Below, piece after piece: positions 46,615-54,041 of a stretch of 64,000 nt of DNA. The stretch spans positions 1 to 64,000 of the forward strand of contig NZ_SBKQ01000007.1 in assembly GCF_004122145.1 (NCBI RefSeq), in the 5' to 3' direction. Numbering within the stretch: position 1 is the first letter of the stretch; each line of letters begins with the position of its first letter. The notes under the pieces are model-generated. The model was not told the DNA's origin. It was given only the letters and a program-made list of their open reading frames with translations, and made no database searches. This DNA is from Flavobacterium piscinae (GTDB taxonomy: Bacteria > Bacteroidota > Bacteroidia > Flavobacteriales > Flavobacteriaceae). The translations under genes were made by a program, and so were the position numbers.

Positions 46615-46622
46615 TATCTTTG
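46615..46622 (+). promoter_or_regulatory. -7 box TATCTTTG upstream of fur
   Basis: An exact TAnnTTTG match lies 17 bases before the ATG at 46640. A TGTCAAAA string about 13 bases upstream also precedes the folE box, with the same TATCTTTGCAG continuation. Confidence 0.55.
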
Positions 46623-46639
46623 CAGATATTGAAAATCCA

Positions 46640-47110
46640 ATGGAAAACAACAAAAATCAAGATATTGTAAAAAACGTTTTCACCAAATATTTGGAAGAAA
46701 AAGGACATCGTAAAACTCCCGAACGATACGCCATTCTACAAGAAATATACAATAGTTTAGAGCATTTTGATATCGAATCGTTGTATATTAAAATGAAAAA
46801 CAAAAACTATCGTGTGAGTCGTGCTACTTTATACAACACAATCGAATTACTGTTAGATTGTGGTTTAGTGAGAAGACATCAATTCGGACAAAACCAAGCT
46901 CATTATGAAAAATCGTATTTTGATAAACAACATGATCATATTATTATGACTGACACAGGTGAAGTAATTGAGTTTTGTGATCCAAGAATACAACAAATTA
47001 AGAAAACGATTGAAGAAATTTTTGGAATTGAAATACATAATCATTCTCTGTATTTATACGGAAACAAAAAAGCGGCAACTATTGATAATCCAATAGTTCC
47101 TTCTGAATAA
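46640..47110 (+). CDS. Fur family transcriptional regulator
   Basis: The 156-residue protein has the Fur winged helix (residues 15-90, [34 protein letters not shown]) and a dimerisation domain with the QHDH metal-site motif at 97-100. The usual CxxC structural zinc site that follows is replaced by M-T-D-T at 103-106, so structural zinc is probably not bound there. The regulator may sense iron, zinc or peroxide; the sequence does not decide. purA follows 55 bases later on the same strand. Confidence 0.9.
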   Translation: MENNKNQDIVKNVFTKYLEEKGHRKTPERYAILQEIYNSLEHFDIESLYIKMKNKNYRVSRATLYNTIELLLDCGLVRRHQFGQNQAHYEKSYFDKQHDHIIMTDTGEVIEFCDPRIQQIKKTIEEIFGIEIHNHSLYLYGNKKAATIDNPIVPSE

Positions 47111-47165
47111 ACATAACACAACTAAATTCGAGAAAAATTCTCTAAACAAAACAACCAACAAAAAA

Positions 47166-48437
47166 ATGACTGTAGATTTATTGCTCGGCCTGCAATGGGG
47201 CGACGAAGGAAAAGGAAAAATTGTAGATGTACTCACTTCAAAATATGACATTATTGCTCGTTTTCAGGGCGGTCCTAATGCAGGTCATACACTAGAATTT
47301 GACGGAATTAAACACGTTTTACGCACCATACCTTCTGGGATATTTCACGCTAATTCCATCAATATTATCGGCAATGGCGTAGTAATGGATCCTGTCGTTT
47401 TTCAAAAAGAATTAGAGGGATTGGAAAAATTCAACATGGATGTAAAATCTAAATTATTGATTTCCAGAAAAGCACACTTAATTCTTCCTACACATCGATT
47501 ATTGGATGCGGCATCTGAAGCATCCAAAGGAAAAGCAAAAATTGGTTCTACTTTAAAAGGAATTGGACCAACGTATATGGATAAAACCGGTCGAAACGGT
47601 ATTCGAATTGGCGACATTGAACTCGCTGATTTTAAAGAACGTTACCGATCATTAGCGGACAAACATGAAGCGATGATTTCTTTTTATGATGTGGATTTGC
47701 AATACGATTTAAAAGAAATGGAAGACGAATTTTTCGCTTCCATCGAAGTTTTAAAGTCACTTTCTTTCATTGATAGTGAAGAATATTTGAACCAAGCCAT
47801 CAAAGCCGGAAAATCAATTCTATGTGAAGGTGCACAAGGCTCTTTATTAGATATTGATTTCGGAACTTATCCCTTTGTAACTTCTTCCAACACTACAGCA
47901 GCGGGAGCTTGCACCGGATTAGGTATTGCACCAAACAAAGTGAAAGATGTTTTTGGAATATTTAAAGCCTATACAACAAGAGTTGGTAGTGGGCCATTCC
48001 CTACCGAATTATTTAATGAAGACGGCCAAACCATGGCAAGAGTTGGAAATGAATTTGGTTCCGTTACCGGAAGAGCCAGACGTTGCGGTTGGTTAGATTT
48101 AGTTGCCTTGAAATATGCCGTTCAAGTAAATGGTGTAACTGCTTTGTATATGATGAAAGGCGATGTGCTTTCAGGATTTAAAACATTACAAGTTTGTACT
48201 GCTTATAAATACAAAGGTCAACAAATAAGTCATTTTCCCTATACTATTGAATCGGAAAATGTAGAGCCGATTTATACTGAAATGAAAGGTTGGCAAGCTG
48301 ATTTAACCGGAATGACTTCGTATGAAGAACTTCCTATGGAATTAAAAAAATATATTGAATTTATTGAAAAAGAAGTTGAAGTTCCTATCAAAGTGGTTTC
48401 TGTTGGACCGGATAGAAAACAAACTATCTTAAAATAA
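47166..48437 (+). CDS. purA: Adenylosuccinate synthetase
   Basis: The 423-residue GTP-dependent ligase joins IMP and aspartate to adenylosuccinate. Motifs in order: the P-loop LGLQWGDEGKGKIVD at residues 6-20, GGPNAGHTLEF, GSTLKGIGPTYMDKTGRNG, EGAQGSLLDIDFGTYPFVT, VGSGPFPTE and the C-terminal GPDRKQTI. Length matches the family. It follows fur and is ended by a bidirectional terminator. Confidence 0.97.
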   Translation: MTVDLLLGLQWGDEGKGKIVDVLTSKYDIIARFQGGPNAGHTLEFDGIKHVLRTIPSGIFHANSINIIGNGVVMDPVVFQKELEGLEKFNMDVKSKLLISRKAHLILPTHRLLDAASEASKGKAKIGSTLKGIGPTYMDKTGRNGIRIGDIELADFKERYRSLADKHEAMISFYDVDLQYDLKEMEDEFFASIEVLKSLSFIDSEEYLNQAIKAGKSILCEGAQGSLLDIDFGTYPFVTSSNTTAAGACTGLGIAPNKVKDVFGIFKAYTTRVGSGPFPTELFNEDGQTMARVGNEFGSVTGRARRCGWLDLVALKYAVQVNGVTALYMMKGDVLSGFKTLQVCTAYKYKGQQISHFPYTIESENVEPIYTEMKGWQADLTGMTSYEELPMELKKYIEFIEKEVEVPIKVVSVGPDRKQTILK

Positions 48438-48440
48438 AAA

Positions 48441-48470
48441 AAATCCCATCTGATCAAAAGATGGGATTTT
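48441..48470 (+). terminator. Bidirectional terminator between purA and the ankyrin gene
   Basis: An 11-bp perfect stem (48441-48451 with 48459-48469) has A on its left and T on its right. It can end both purA on plus and the ankyrin gene on minus. Confidence 0.88.
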
Positions 48471-48497
48471 TAATTTACAACTAACCTAAACCAATTT

Positions 48498-48893
48498 TTA
48501 TTTTCTTGCGTGATTTTTTAAAAGTTCAATCGCTTCTGTAGCTTTTGAATTTTCAGCATGATTCAAGGCGGTTAAACCTCTTTCATCCTTAGTTTTAACA
48601 TTTGCTCCTTTTTCTAAAAGCAATTTGATAATTTCAACTTGATTGTAGCGGGCTGCATACATTAATGGAGTTAATCCGTTTGTTGTTTCGTTAATATCAG
48701 CACCATATTCGATGAACTTTTTAACTACTTCAACTTCCCCTTTACTTATTGCCACACAAAGTGGAGTGGCGTAATATTTTGCATAAACACTAACTTCCGT
48801 TTTTGAAGCAGTTAAGTTTCCGTTGTTAGCAGCATTTGCTAATGTACCAAAACCCAAAAGGGCAATTCCTAAGTAAACAATTGATTTTTTCAT
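48498..48893 (-). CDS. Small secreted ankyrin-repeat protein
   Basis: The 131-residue protein has a signal peptide (residues 1-21, ending TLANA) and about three ankyrin repeats: TPLCVAISKGEVEVVKKFIE, LTPLMYAARYNQVEIIKLLL and LTALNHAENSKATEAIELL. A periplasmic protein-binding role is likely. It stands alone between purA and purC, with its own upstream region of 165 bases (48894-49058). Its partner is unknown. Confidence 0.85.
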   Translation of the reverse strand: MKKSIVYLGIALLGFGTLANAANNGNLTASKTEVSVYAKYYATPLCVAISKGEVEVVKKFIEYGADINETTNGLTPLMYAARYNQVEIIKLLLEKGANVKTKDERGLTALNHAENSKATEAIELLKNHARK

Positions 48894-49010
48894 GATGTTC
48901 GTTTTTTGATTAATGATTGATTTTTGATGATTGATATAGTAATAGACGACAGCAATTTATAATTGTTACATTTTTAATTTTATATAACATTTTTTTAACA
49001 CTACTGTATA

Positions 49011-49036
49011 AAAAAAGCCAAGCAAAGTGCCTGGCT
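49011..49036 (-). terminator. Rho-independent terminator after purC
   Basis: AGCCA (49016-49020) pairs with TGGCT (49032-49036), extended by an inner GC pair. On the minus strand a T-run follows. It is 23 bases after the purC stop. Confidence 0.75.
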
Positions 49037-49058
49037 AAATATTTTTATGAAATGAAAT

Positions 49059-50006
49059 TTATTTTTGAAGAAATTTCAAAACATTTGATTCAATTCTCGA
49101 TTGAATATTTGAAATATCTGCTTTTACAAATTTTTCACCAAGGATGTTTTCATATAATTCAATGTATCTATCAGAAACAGACTCAATGTAATCATCCGTC
49201 ATATTTGGAATTTGCTGTCCTTCTTTTCCTTGAAATCCATTTTCAATCAACCATCTTCGAACAAATTCTTTAGAAAGTTGCTTTTGATCTTCATTATTAT
49301 TCTGTCGTTCTTCATATCCTTCAGCATAAAAATAACGAGAAGAATCTGGAGTGTGAATTTCGTCAATCAATACAATTTTTCCATCTTTTGTTTTGCCGAA
49401 TTCATATTTGGTATCGACTAAAATTAATCCTCGTGAAGCGGCAATTTCAGTTCCCCGTTGATACAAAGCTCTGGTATATTTTTCTAAAACGATGTAATCT
49501 TCCTCAGAAACAATTCCCTTTGCTAAAATGGCTTCCCGAGATATATCTTCATCGTGTGAACCATTATCTGCTTTAGTGGTAGGAGTAATAATTGGTATGG
49601 GGAATTTATCATTTTCTTTCAATCCTTCGGGCATTTCTACACCACAAAGTAATCGTTTTCCTGCTGCATATTCTCTGGCTGCATGACCGGACAAATAACC
49701 TCTGATAACCATTTCAACTTTAAAAGGCTCACATAAATGTCCGATTGCCACATTAGGATCCGGAGTTGCAATCAACCAATTCGGAACAATATCCTGCGTT
49801 AATTGCATAAACTTTGTGGCTATTTGGTTCAGAATTTGACCTTTATACGGAATTCCTTTTGGCATGACAACATCAAATGCAGAAAGTCTGTCTGTGGCAA
49901 TCATGACCAAAATTTCATCATTAATGTTATACACCTCTCTGACTTTGCCTCGGTAAACGGATTTTTGATTTGGAAAATTGAAATTAGTAGTTGTAATTGT
50001 GTTCAT
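49059..50006 (-). CDS. purC: Phosphoribosylaminoimidazole-succinocarboxamide synthase
   Basis: The 315-residue SAICAR synthase joins CAIR and aspartate in purine synthesis. It has [12 protein letters not shown] near the N-terminus, the [16 protein letters not shown] and [14 protein letters not shown] blocks, and [29 protein letters not shown] (read in two parts around residues 205-235) for nucleotide binding. The long form without extra domains is usual in this phylum. I chose ATG 50006; an upstream in-frame ATG at 50051 would include the -7 box TACTTTTG. Confidence 0.96.
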   Translation of the reverse strand: MNTITTTNFNFPNQKSVYRGKVREVYNINDEILVMIATDRLSAFDVVMPKGIPYKGQILNQIATKFMQLTQDIVPNWLIATPDPNVAIGHLCEPFKVEMVIRGYLSGHAAREYAAGKRLLCGVEMPEGLKENDKFPIPIITPTTKADNGSHDEDISREAILAKGIVSEEDYIVLEKYTRALYQRGTEIAASRGLILVDTKYEFGKTKDGKIVLIDEIHTPDSSRYFYAEGYEERQNNNEDQKQLSKEFVRRWLIENGFQGKEGQQIPNMTDDYIESVSDRYIELYENILGEKFVKADISNIQSRIESNVLKFLQK

Positions 50007-50028
50007 TTTTGTGTGTTGTTGTGAAGTG

Positions 50029-50036
50029 CAAAAGTA
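50029..50036 (-). promoter_or_regulatory. -7 box TACTTTTG upstream of purC
   Basis: CAAAAGTA on the plus strand is TACTTTTG on minus, an exact TAnnTTTG match 23 bases before the ATG at 50006. Confidence 0.5.
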
Positions 50037-50082
50037 GAAATTATAACTCACTTTTTATTCATGAAAAGCTTTAAAAATTTGC

Positions 50083-50111
50083 ATAAAAAAAAGGACGGCA
50101 TTACCGTCCTT
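50083..50111 (-). terminator. Rho-independent terminator after the OMP gene
   Basis: AAGGACGG (50091-50098) pairs with CCGTCCTT (50104-50111) around a 5-base loop. The minus strand continues with a T-run. It is 22 bases after the OMP stop. Confidence 0.85.
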
Positions 50112-50132
50112 AAAAATTTATTTTGAGAATAG

Positions 50133-50642
50133 TTAGAACATAATGTTATACGTTGCTCCAATTCCAATTGCTTGAATATCAATATCATTTTCGGTAAACG
50201 AATGTTGATAGAAGCCATAAATGTTCCATTTTTTGTTGTGGTATCCAATTTGTGGACTCACATACATTCCTCCACTGTTGTTATCAACATTAGTTAAAAA
50301 TCCATAACCTAAATCTGCTCCAACAAAAACACCTTCTGTTTGAAAATAATAACGGGCAAAACCTGCAAGAGGAATTAAACCGAAGTCTTCACCTCCATCT
50401 TTTCCAAAAAAGTGATTATAACCTGATGCAACACCAATTCCAAAATGTGGTGTAACCAAGTACTGACCTCTAACATCGGCTCCAACTGTAAAAGAACTAA
50501 AATCGGCAGTATCACCCATTGGTAAACCAGCTTTTAAACCAGCTTTAAACCAAGAATTGTCAGGCGTAATGTTTACTTTTTGTGATTGTGAAAAAGCAAA
50601 ACTTGCTGTAAACAAACTGAATACTAAAAAGATTTTTTTCAT
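50133..50642 (-). CDS. Outer-membrane beta-barrel protein
   Basis: The 169-residue protein has a signal peptide (MKKIFLVFSLFTASFAFS) and about eight amphipathic beta strands (FTVGADVRGQYLV, GVFVGADLGYGFLT, MYVSPQIGYHNKKWNIYGFY), ending in a hydrophobic strand with terminal Phe (ATYNIMF). Small eight-strand barrels such as OmpX/OmpW relatives share this. Specific function unknown. It is monocistronic, with a terminator after it. Confidence 0.85.
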   Translation of the reverse strand: MKKIFLVFSLFTASFAFSQSQKVNITPDNSWFKAGLKAGLPMGDTADFSSFTVGADVRGQYLVTPHFGIGVASGYNHFFGKDGGEDFGLIPLAGFARYYFQTEGVFVGADLGYGFLTNVDNNSGGMYVSPQIGYHNKKWNIYGFYQHSFTENDIDIQAIGIGATYNIMF

Positions 50643-50743
50643 TTTTAATTTATTAATTAATGTTAATTAAAAGTGGTGTGCCAAATATTGTGCCAAAAAT
50701 ATAAATATTTTCTTAAACACTAAAAATCAATTATTTAGCAGTG

Positions 50744-50971
50744 TCAGTTTTTTTTAAATAGATTAAGAAACTGTTTAAATATATAATAGGTAGAAAACAA
50801 TATTCCAAAAATAATAAGAAATAATAAAACTGTAAAAAATATAATCATCCATAATGGATAAATAGTTGTATGCCAACCCGGAATAATTGATGTAGCAAAA
50901 TCAATACCTAATTGATAATTTATGGCTAAAAATAACATTACAATTAATGCTATGATAATTAACTTTTTCAT
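50744..50971 (-). CDS. Small two-helix membrane protein
   Basis: The 75-residue protein has two hydrophobic stretches (about 3-20 and 38-65) and a basic C-terminus (FLNLFKKN). I recognise no family. The compact coding span between the phoH terminator and the OMP gene, a good ATG and hydrophobic periodicity support a real gene, but short AT-rich reading frames can mimic this. Confidence 0.55.
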   Translation of the reverse strand: MKKLIIIALIVMLFLAINYQLGIDFATSIIPGWHTTIYPLWMIIFFTVLLFLIIFGILFSTYYIFKQFLNLFKKN

Positions 50972-50987
50972 AATTAAAAATATAAAG

Positions 50988-51015
50988 ACCTCATAGATAC
51001 CGATATCTATGAGGT
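50988..51015 (-). terminator. Terminator after phoH
   Basis: A 12-bp perfect stem (50988-50999 with 51004-51015) has a 4-base loop. The T-run on the minus side is weak. It separates phoH from the small membrane protein gene. Confidence 0.65.
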
Positions 51016-51033
51016 TTATTCTTTTAAATAATA

Positions 51034-51984
51034 TTAATCCAAGTTCTCTATACTCTTATAAGCATCAATCACTTTTTTAACCAATCGATGACGAACAATA
51101 TCTTTATCATCTAAATACAAAATACCAATACCTTCCACATCTTTCAAAATCAGAATCGCTTCTTTTAAGCCGGAAATTGTTCTGCGAGGTAAATCCACTT
51201 GTCCGGGATCACCAGTTATGATGAACTTAGCGTTTTTTCCCATCCTAGTTAAAAACATTTTCATTTGCGAATGAGTTGAGTTTTGAGCTTCATCCAATAT
51301 CACAAAAGCATTGTCTAATGTTCTTCCACGCATAAAAGCCAAAGGTGCAATTTGAATAATTCCTTTTAAAATATAATCTTCTAGGGTTTGTGGAGGCAAC
51401 ATATCTCGTAAAGCATCATACAAGGGTTGCATGTACGGATCTAATTTTTCCTTCATATCACCGGGAAGGAATCCTAAATTTTCACCCGCTTCCACAGCAG
51501 GCCGGGTTAAAATAATTCGCTTAACTTGTTTTTCTTTTAATGCTTTTACGGCTAAAGCCACTCCTGTATAAGTTTTTCCGGTTCCAGCAGGTCCAACGGC
51601 AAAAACCATGTCATTTTTTGTAACCAAATCAACTAATTTTTGCTGATTGGGAGTCATGGCTTTGATGAGTTTGCCACCAATACCGTGAACCAAAATTTTG
51701 TCATGATCCGGCATACGTTGTTCTTCCTGAGAATTACTTTGAATTACTCTATCGATGACATTTGTATCAATATTGTTGTAACGCGTAAAGTGAAGCATCA
51801 ATCGGTTAAAACGATTTTCAAATTCATCCAACACTTCCTTCTCGCCGTAAGCCTTCAAGGTGGTTCCCCGGGCTACAATTTTTAGCTTTGGATAGTATTT
51901 TTTGATGGTTTCAAGATGGGTGTCTTGAGCTCCCCAAAACTCTTTTGGGGCGATGTCGTGTAGTTCAATAATTCTTTCGTTCAA
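51034..51984 (-). CDS. phoH: PhoH-like ATPase
   Basis: The protein of 316 residues has a PhoH P-loop domain: AVGPAGTGKTYTGVALA near 130-146, LTRPAVEAGENLGFLPGD, and the Walker B FVILDEAQNSTHSQMK. The N-terminal part (NERIIELHDIAPKEFWGAQ) is the usual start of flavobacterial relatives, so I place the start at TTG 51984. The frame runs on to 52113 but would pass through the -7 box TAAATTTG at 52039-52046 and into the neighbour. PhoH proteins are ATPases linked to RNA metabolism and phosphate stress. Confidence 0.93.
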   Translation of the reverse strand: MNERIIELHDIAPKEFWGAQDTHLETIKKYYPKLKIVARGTTLKAYGEKEVLDEFENRFNRLMLHFTRYNNIDTNVIDRVIQSNSQEEQRMPDHDKILVHGIGGKLIKAMTPNQQKLVDLVTKNDMVFAVGPAGTGKTYTGVALAVKALKEKQVKRIILTRPAVEAGENLGFLPGDMKEKLDPYMQPLYDALRDMLPPQTLEDYILKGIIQIAPLAFMRGRTLDNAFVILDEAQNSTHSQMKMFLTRMGKNAKFIITGDPGQVDLPRRTISGLKEAILILKDVEGIGILYLDDKDIVRHRLVKKVIDAYKSIENLD

Positions 51985-52038
51985 AAGCAACAGTTTTAAA
52001 ATTAAAAAATAGTTTTTAATTAGTAGATTTGCATCACT

Positions 52039-52046
52039 CAAATTTA
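52039..52046 (-). promoter_or_regulatory. -7 box TAAATTTG upstream of phoH
   Basis: CAAATTTA on plus is TAAATTTG on minus, an exact TAnnTTTG match 54 bases before the TTG start at 51984. It supports the downstream start. Confidence 0.5.
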
Positions 52047-52056
52047 AACAAAAAAC

Positions 52057-52073
52057 TTCGTAGGTTCTACGAA
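52057..52073. promoter_or_regulatory. Perfect 7-bp inverted repeat in the phoH / SAM-hydrolase divergent region
   Basis: TTCGTAG and CTACGAA are separated by GTT. The site lies just upstream of the phoH -7 box, where a -33 element or operator would be, and 17 bases before the divergent ATG at 52091. A regulator-binding site is possible; no T-run follows, so it is not a terminator. Confidence 0.4.
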
Positions 52074-52090
52074 TAGTTATAAACAAAAAA

Positions 52091-52918
52091 ATGTCAATAA
52101 TTACGCTTACCACGGACTACGGACTCAAAGACCATTTTGTTGGTGCTTTGAAAGGTAAAATCATATCTGAATTTCCGGATGCAAAGGTTATAGACATTTC
52201 TCACAATATCGATCCGTTTAATGCTTCCGAAGCAAGTTACATTATACAAGCCGCTTATAAAAGTTTCCCAAACGGAACGGTACATTTAATTGGTGTTGAC
52301 GCCGAACGTAATTCAGAAAATGAACACATTGCCATGCAATGGAATGATCACTTTTTTGTGTGTGCCGATAACGGAATTTTAAGCATGCTCACGCAACACA
52401 TAGTTCCACAAAAAATTGTGGCCATAAACATCCACGACCGTTTATCGCGAGATGCAACAGACATGGATGTGTTTAAAACCGTCGCTTGCCATTTGGCAAA
52501 AGGTGGTTCATTAAGCGTAATCGGGAAAGAAATTACAACTTTGAAACAAATAACCGATTTACAACCTATAGTTTCTAAAGATGGAAATTCTATTCGTGGA
52601 AATGTGATTTATATCGATCATTTTGGAAATATTGTCATTAATATTACCAAAAAGCAATTTGTCGAATTGGGAAAAGGAAGACCCTATGAAATTGATATTA
52701 AACCAAGACCTTTAAAAACAATTTTACCCAATTATTCGTCAGTTGCAATTTCTAATAAGTTTCCAATTAAAAATTATGAAGGAGAAAAATTAGCCATTTT
52801 CAACGAAGCAGGTTATTTAGAAATTGCCATATTTAGAAGTAATGCTGCAACTGTGGGCACAGCTACCAGTCTATTAGGAATTGGTTATCGGGATACTATT
52901 ACCATCAAATTTAAATAA
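52091..52918 (+). CDS. SAM hydroxide adenosyltransferase (DUF62 family)
   Basis: The 275-residue protein starts MSIITLTTDYGLKDHFVGAL with the conserved Asp of the SAM hydrolase/fluorinase family. It has DISHNIDPFNASEASYII, VDPGVG replaced by GVDAERNSENEHIA, FVCADNGILSML and, in the C-terminal barrel, YIDHFGNIVINI. Members hydrolyse SAM to adenosine and methionine. Fluorinase and chlorinase belong to the same fold, but the overall sequence fits the hydroxide-dependent group. It is divergent from phoH; the next gene starts 5 bases later. Confidence 0.9.
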   Translation: MSIITLTTDYGLKDHFVGALKGKIISEFPDAKVIDISHNIDPFNASEASYIIQAAYKSFPNGTVHLIGVDAERNSENEHIAMQWNDHFFVCADNGILSMLTQHIVPQKIVAINIHDRLSRDATDMDVFKTVACHLAKGGSLSVIGKEITTLKQITDLQPIVSKDGNSIRGNVIYIDHFGNIVINITKKQFVELGKGRPYEIDIKPRPLKTILPNYSSVAISNKFPIKNYEGEKLAIFNEAGYLEIAIFRSNAATVGTATSLLGIGYRDTITIKFK

Positions 52919-52923
52919 AAAAT

Positions 52924-53220
52924 ATGTTTGTTCGAATCGTAAAAATGAGTTTTCACGAAGAAAATATTCCGAAATTTTTGGAAAATTTTGAATTAATGAA
53001 AGAAAAAATACGAAATGCTCCGGGAAATCGTTTGTTAGAATTGTATCAAGACAAACAAAATCCTGAAATCTTTTTTACCTATAGTTATTGGGAAACTGAA
53101 AACGATTTGGAAAACTATCGCAATTCAGAATTATTTTATGATGTGTGGCAGTTTACCAAAAAATTATTTAATGAAAAACCGGAAGCTTGGAGTGTGGATA
53201 AACTAGTTTCGTTAGTTTAA
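52924..53220 (+). CDS. Antibiotic biosynthesis monooxygenase (ABM) family protein
   Basis: The 98-residue protein has the ferredoxin-like ABM pattern: MFVRIVKMSFHEENIPKFLE, then GNRLLELYQDKQNPEIFFTY and SYWETENDLENYRNSELF. Such small proteins are heme-degrading or quinol-oxidising enzymes, and many have no known substrate. It starts 5 bases after the SAM hydrolase gene, so both are one transcript. Confidence 0.85.
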   Translation: MFVRIVKMSFHEENIPKFLENFELMKEKIRNAPGNRLLELYQDKQNPEIFFTYSYWETENDLENYRNSELFYDVWQFTKKLFNEKPEAWSVDKLVSLV

Positions 53221-53250
53221 GATTGTTTAAAATAGTTTAATGTTGTTCTA

Positions 53251-53307
53251 TTAAACTTTTAAACACTTAAACCTTTAAACTTTTAAACCTTTAAACTTTT
53301 AAACCTA
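53251..53307. repeat. TTTAAAC tandem repeat upstream of gldF
   Basis: A 16-base unit CCTTTAAACTTTTAAA occurs twice exactly, flanked by degenerate units. The TTTAAA words are self-complementary. The block ends 9 bases before the gldF start and therefore lies in its leader or promoter. Confidence 0.8.
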
Positions 53308-53315
53308 TTAATTAA

Positions 53316-54041
53316 ATGAAAGCAATTCTTCTTCGAGAAATAAAATCATTCTTTGGATCACCCATAGGTTATATGGTGGTGGCGATTTTTTTAATTCTAA
53401 ACGGACTTTTTCTTTGGGTTTTTGAAGGTGATTTTAATATTTTGAACAGCGGTTTTGCCGATTTGAATCCGTTTTTCACCTTGGCTCCTTGGATTTTAAT
53501 TTTCTTGATTCCGGCCGTAACGATGCGAAGTTTTTCGGATGAAAAGAAACAAGGAACGATTGAATTACTGCTCACTAAACCTTTAAGCAGCTGGCAAATC
53601 GTAAATGGAAAATTTATCGGGTCATTTCTATTGATTATCATCGCTCTAGTACCCACATTGGTTTATGTTTTTGTGATTTCAAAGTATGGTTCACCTGCCG
53701 GAAGTTTCGATTTAGGTAGTACTATTGGTTCCTATTTTGGATTGCTTTTCCTGGTTGCTTCTTACACATCGATTGGATTGTTCACTTCTACCCTTTCAGA
53801 AAATCAAATTGTTGCTTTTATCATGGCGGTATTTTTCTGTTTTCTGTTTTATTTTGGGTTTGAAGGGATTTCAACATTATCAGTCTCTTTTACAGATTTA
53901 ATCGCTTCGTTGGGAATGGATTTCCATTACAAAAGCATCAGTCGTGGTGTTATTGATACCCGCGATATTCTCTATTTTTTAAGCGTGACGGTTTTGTTTT
54001 TGGCCGCAACGGTGTATCAACTTAAATCCTTGAAAAACTAA
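53316..54041 (+). CDS. gldF: Gliding motility ABC transporter permease GldF
   Basis: The 241-residue protein has six membrane helices and the ABC-2 permease N-terminus MKAILLREIKSFFGSPIGYM. The block SDEKKQGTIELLLTKPLSSW near 80-100 is the conserved loop of this group. GldF works with GldG and the ATPase GldA in flavobacterial gliding. gldA is not next to it, as is usual. It overlaps gldG by one base (TAATG). Confidence 0.93.
   Translation: MKAILLREIKSFFGSPIGYMVVAIFLILNGLFLWVFEGDFNILNSGFADLNPFFTLAPWILIFLIPAVTMRSFSDEKKQGTIELLLTKPLSSWQIVNGKFIGSFLLIIIALVPTLVYVFVISKYGSPAGSFDLGSTIGSYFGLLFLVASYTSIGLFTSTLSENQIVAFIMAVFFCFLFYFGFEGISTLSVSFTDLIASLGMDFHYKSISRGVIDTRDILYFLSVTVLFLAATVYQLKSLKN

Noticed and set aside
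52057..52073. Short palindrome as a terminator
   Set aside because: No T-run follows on either strand and the site lies between two divergent starts.
51985..52113. N-terminal extension of PhoH
   Set aside because: It overlaps the divergent SAM-hydrolase start and would contain the phoH -7 box and the palindrome. Homologous N-termini start at NERIIEL.
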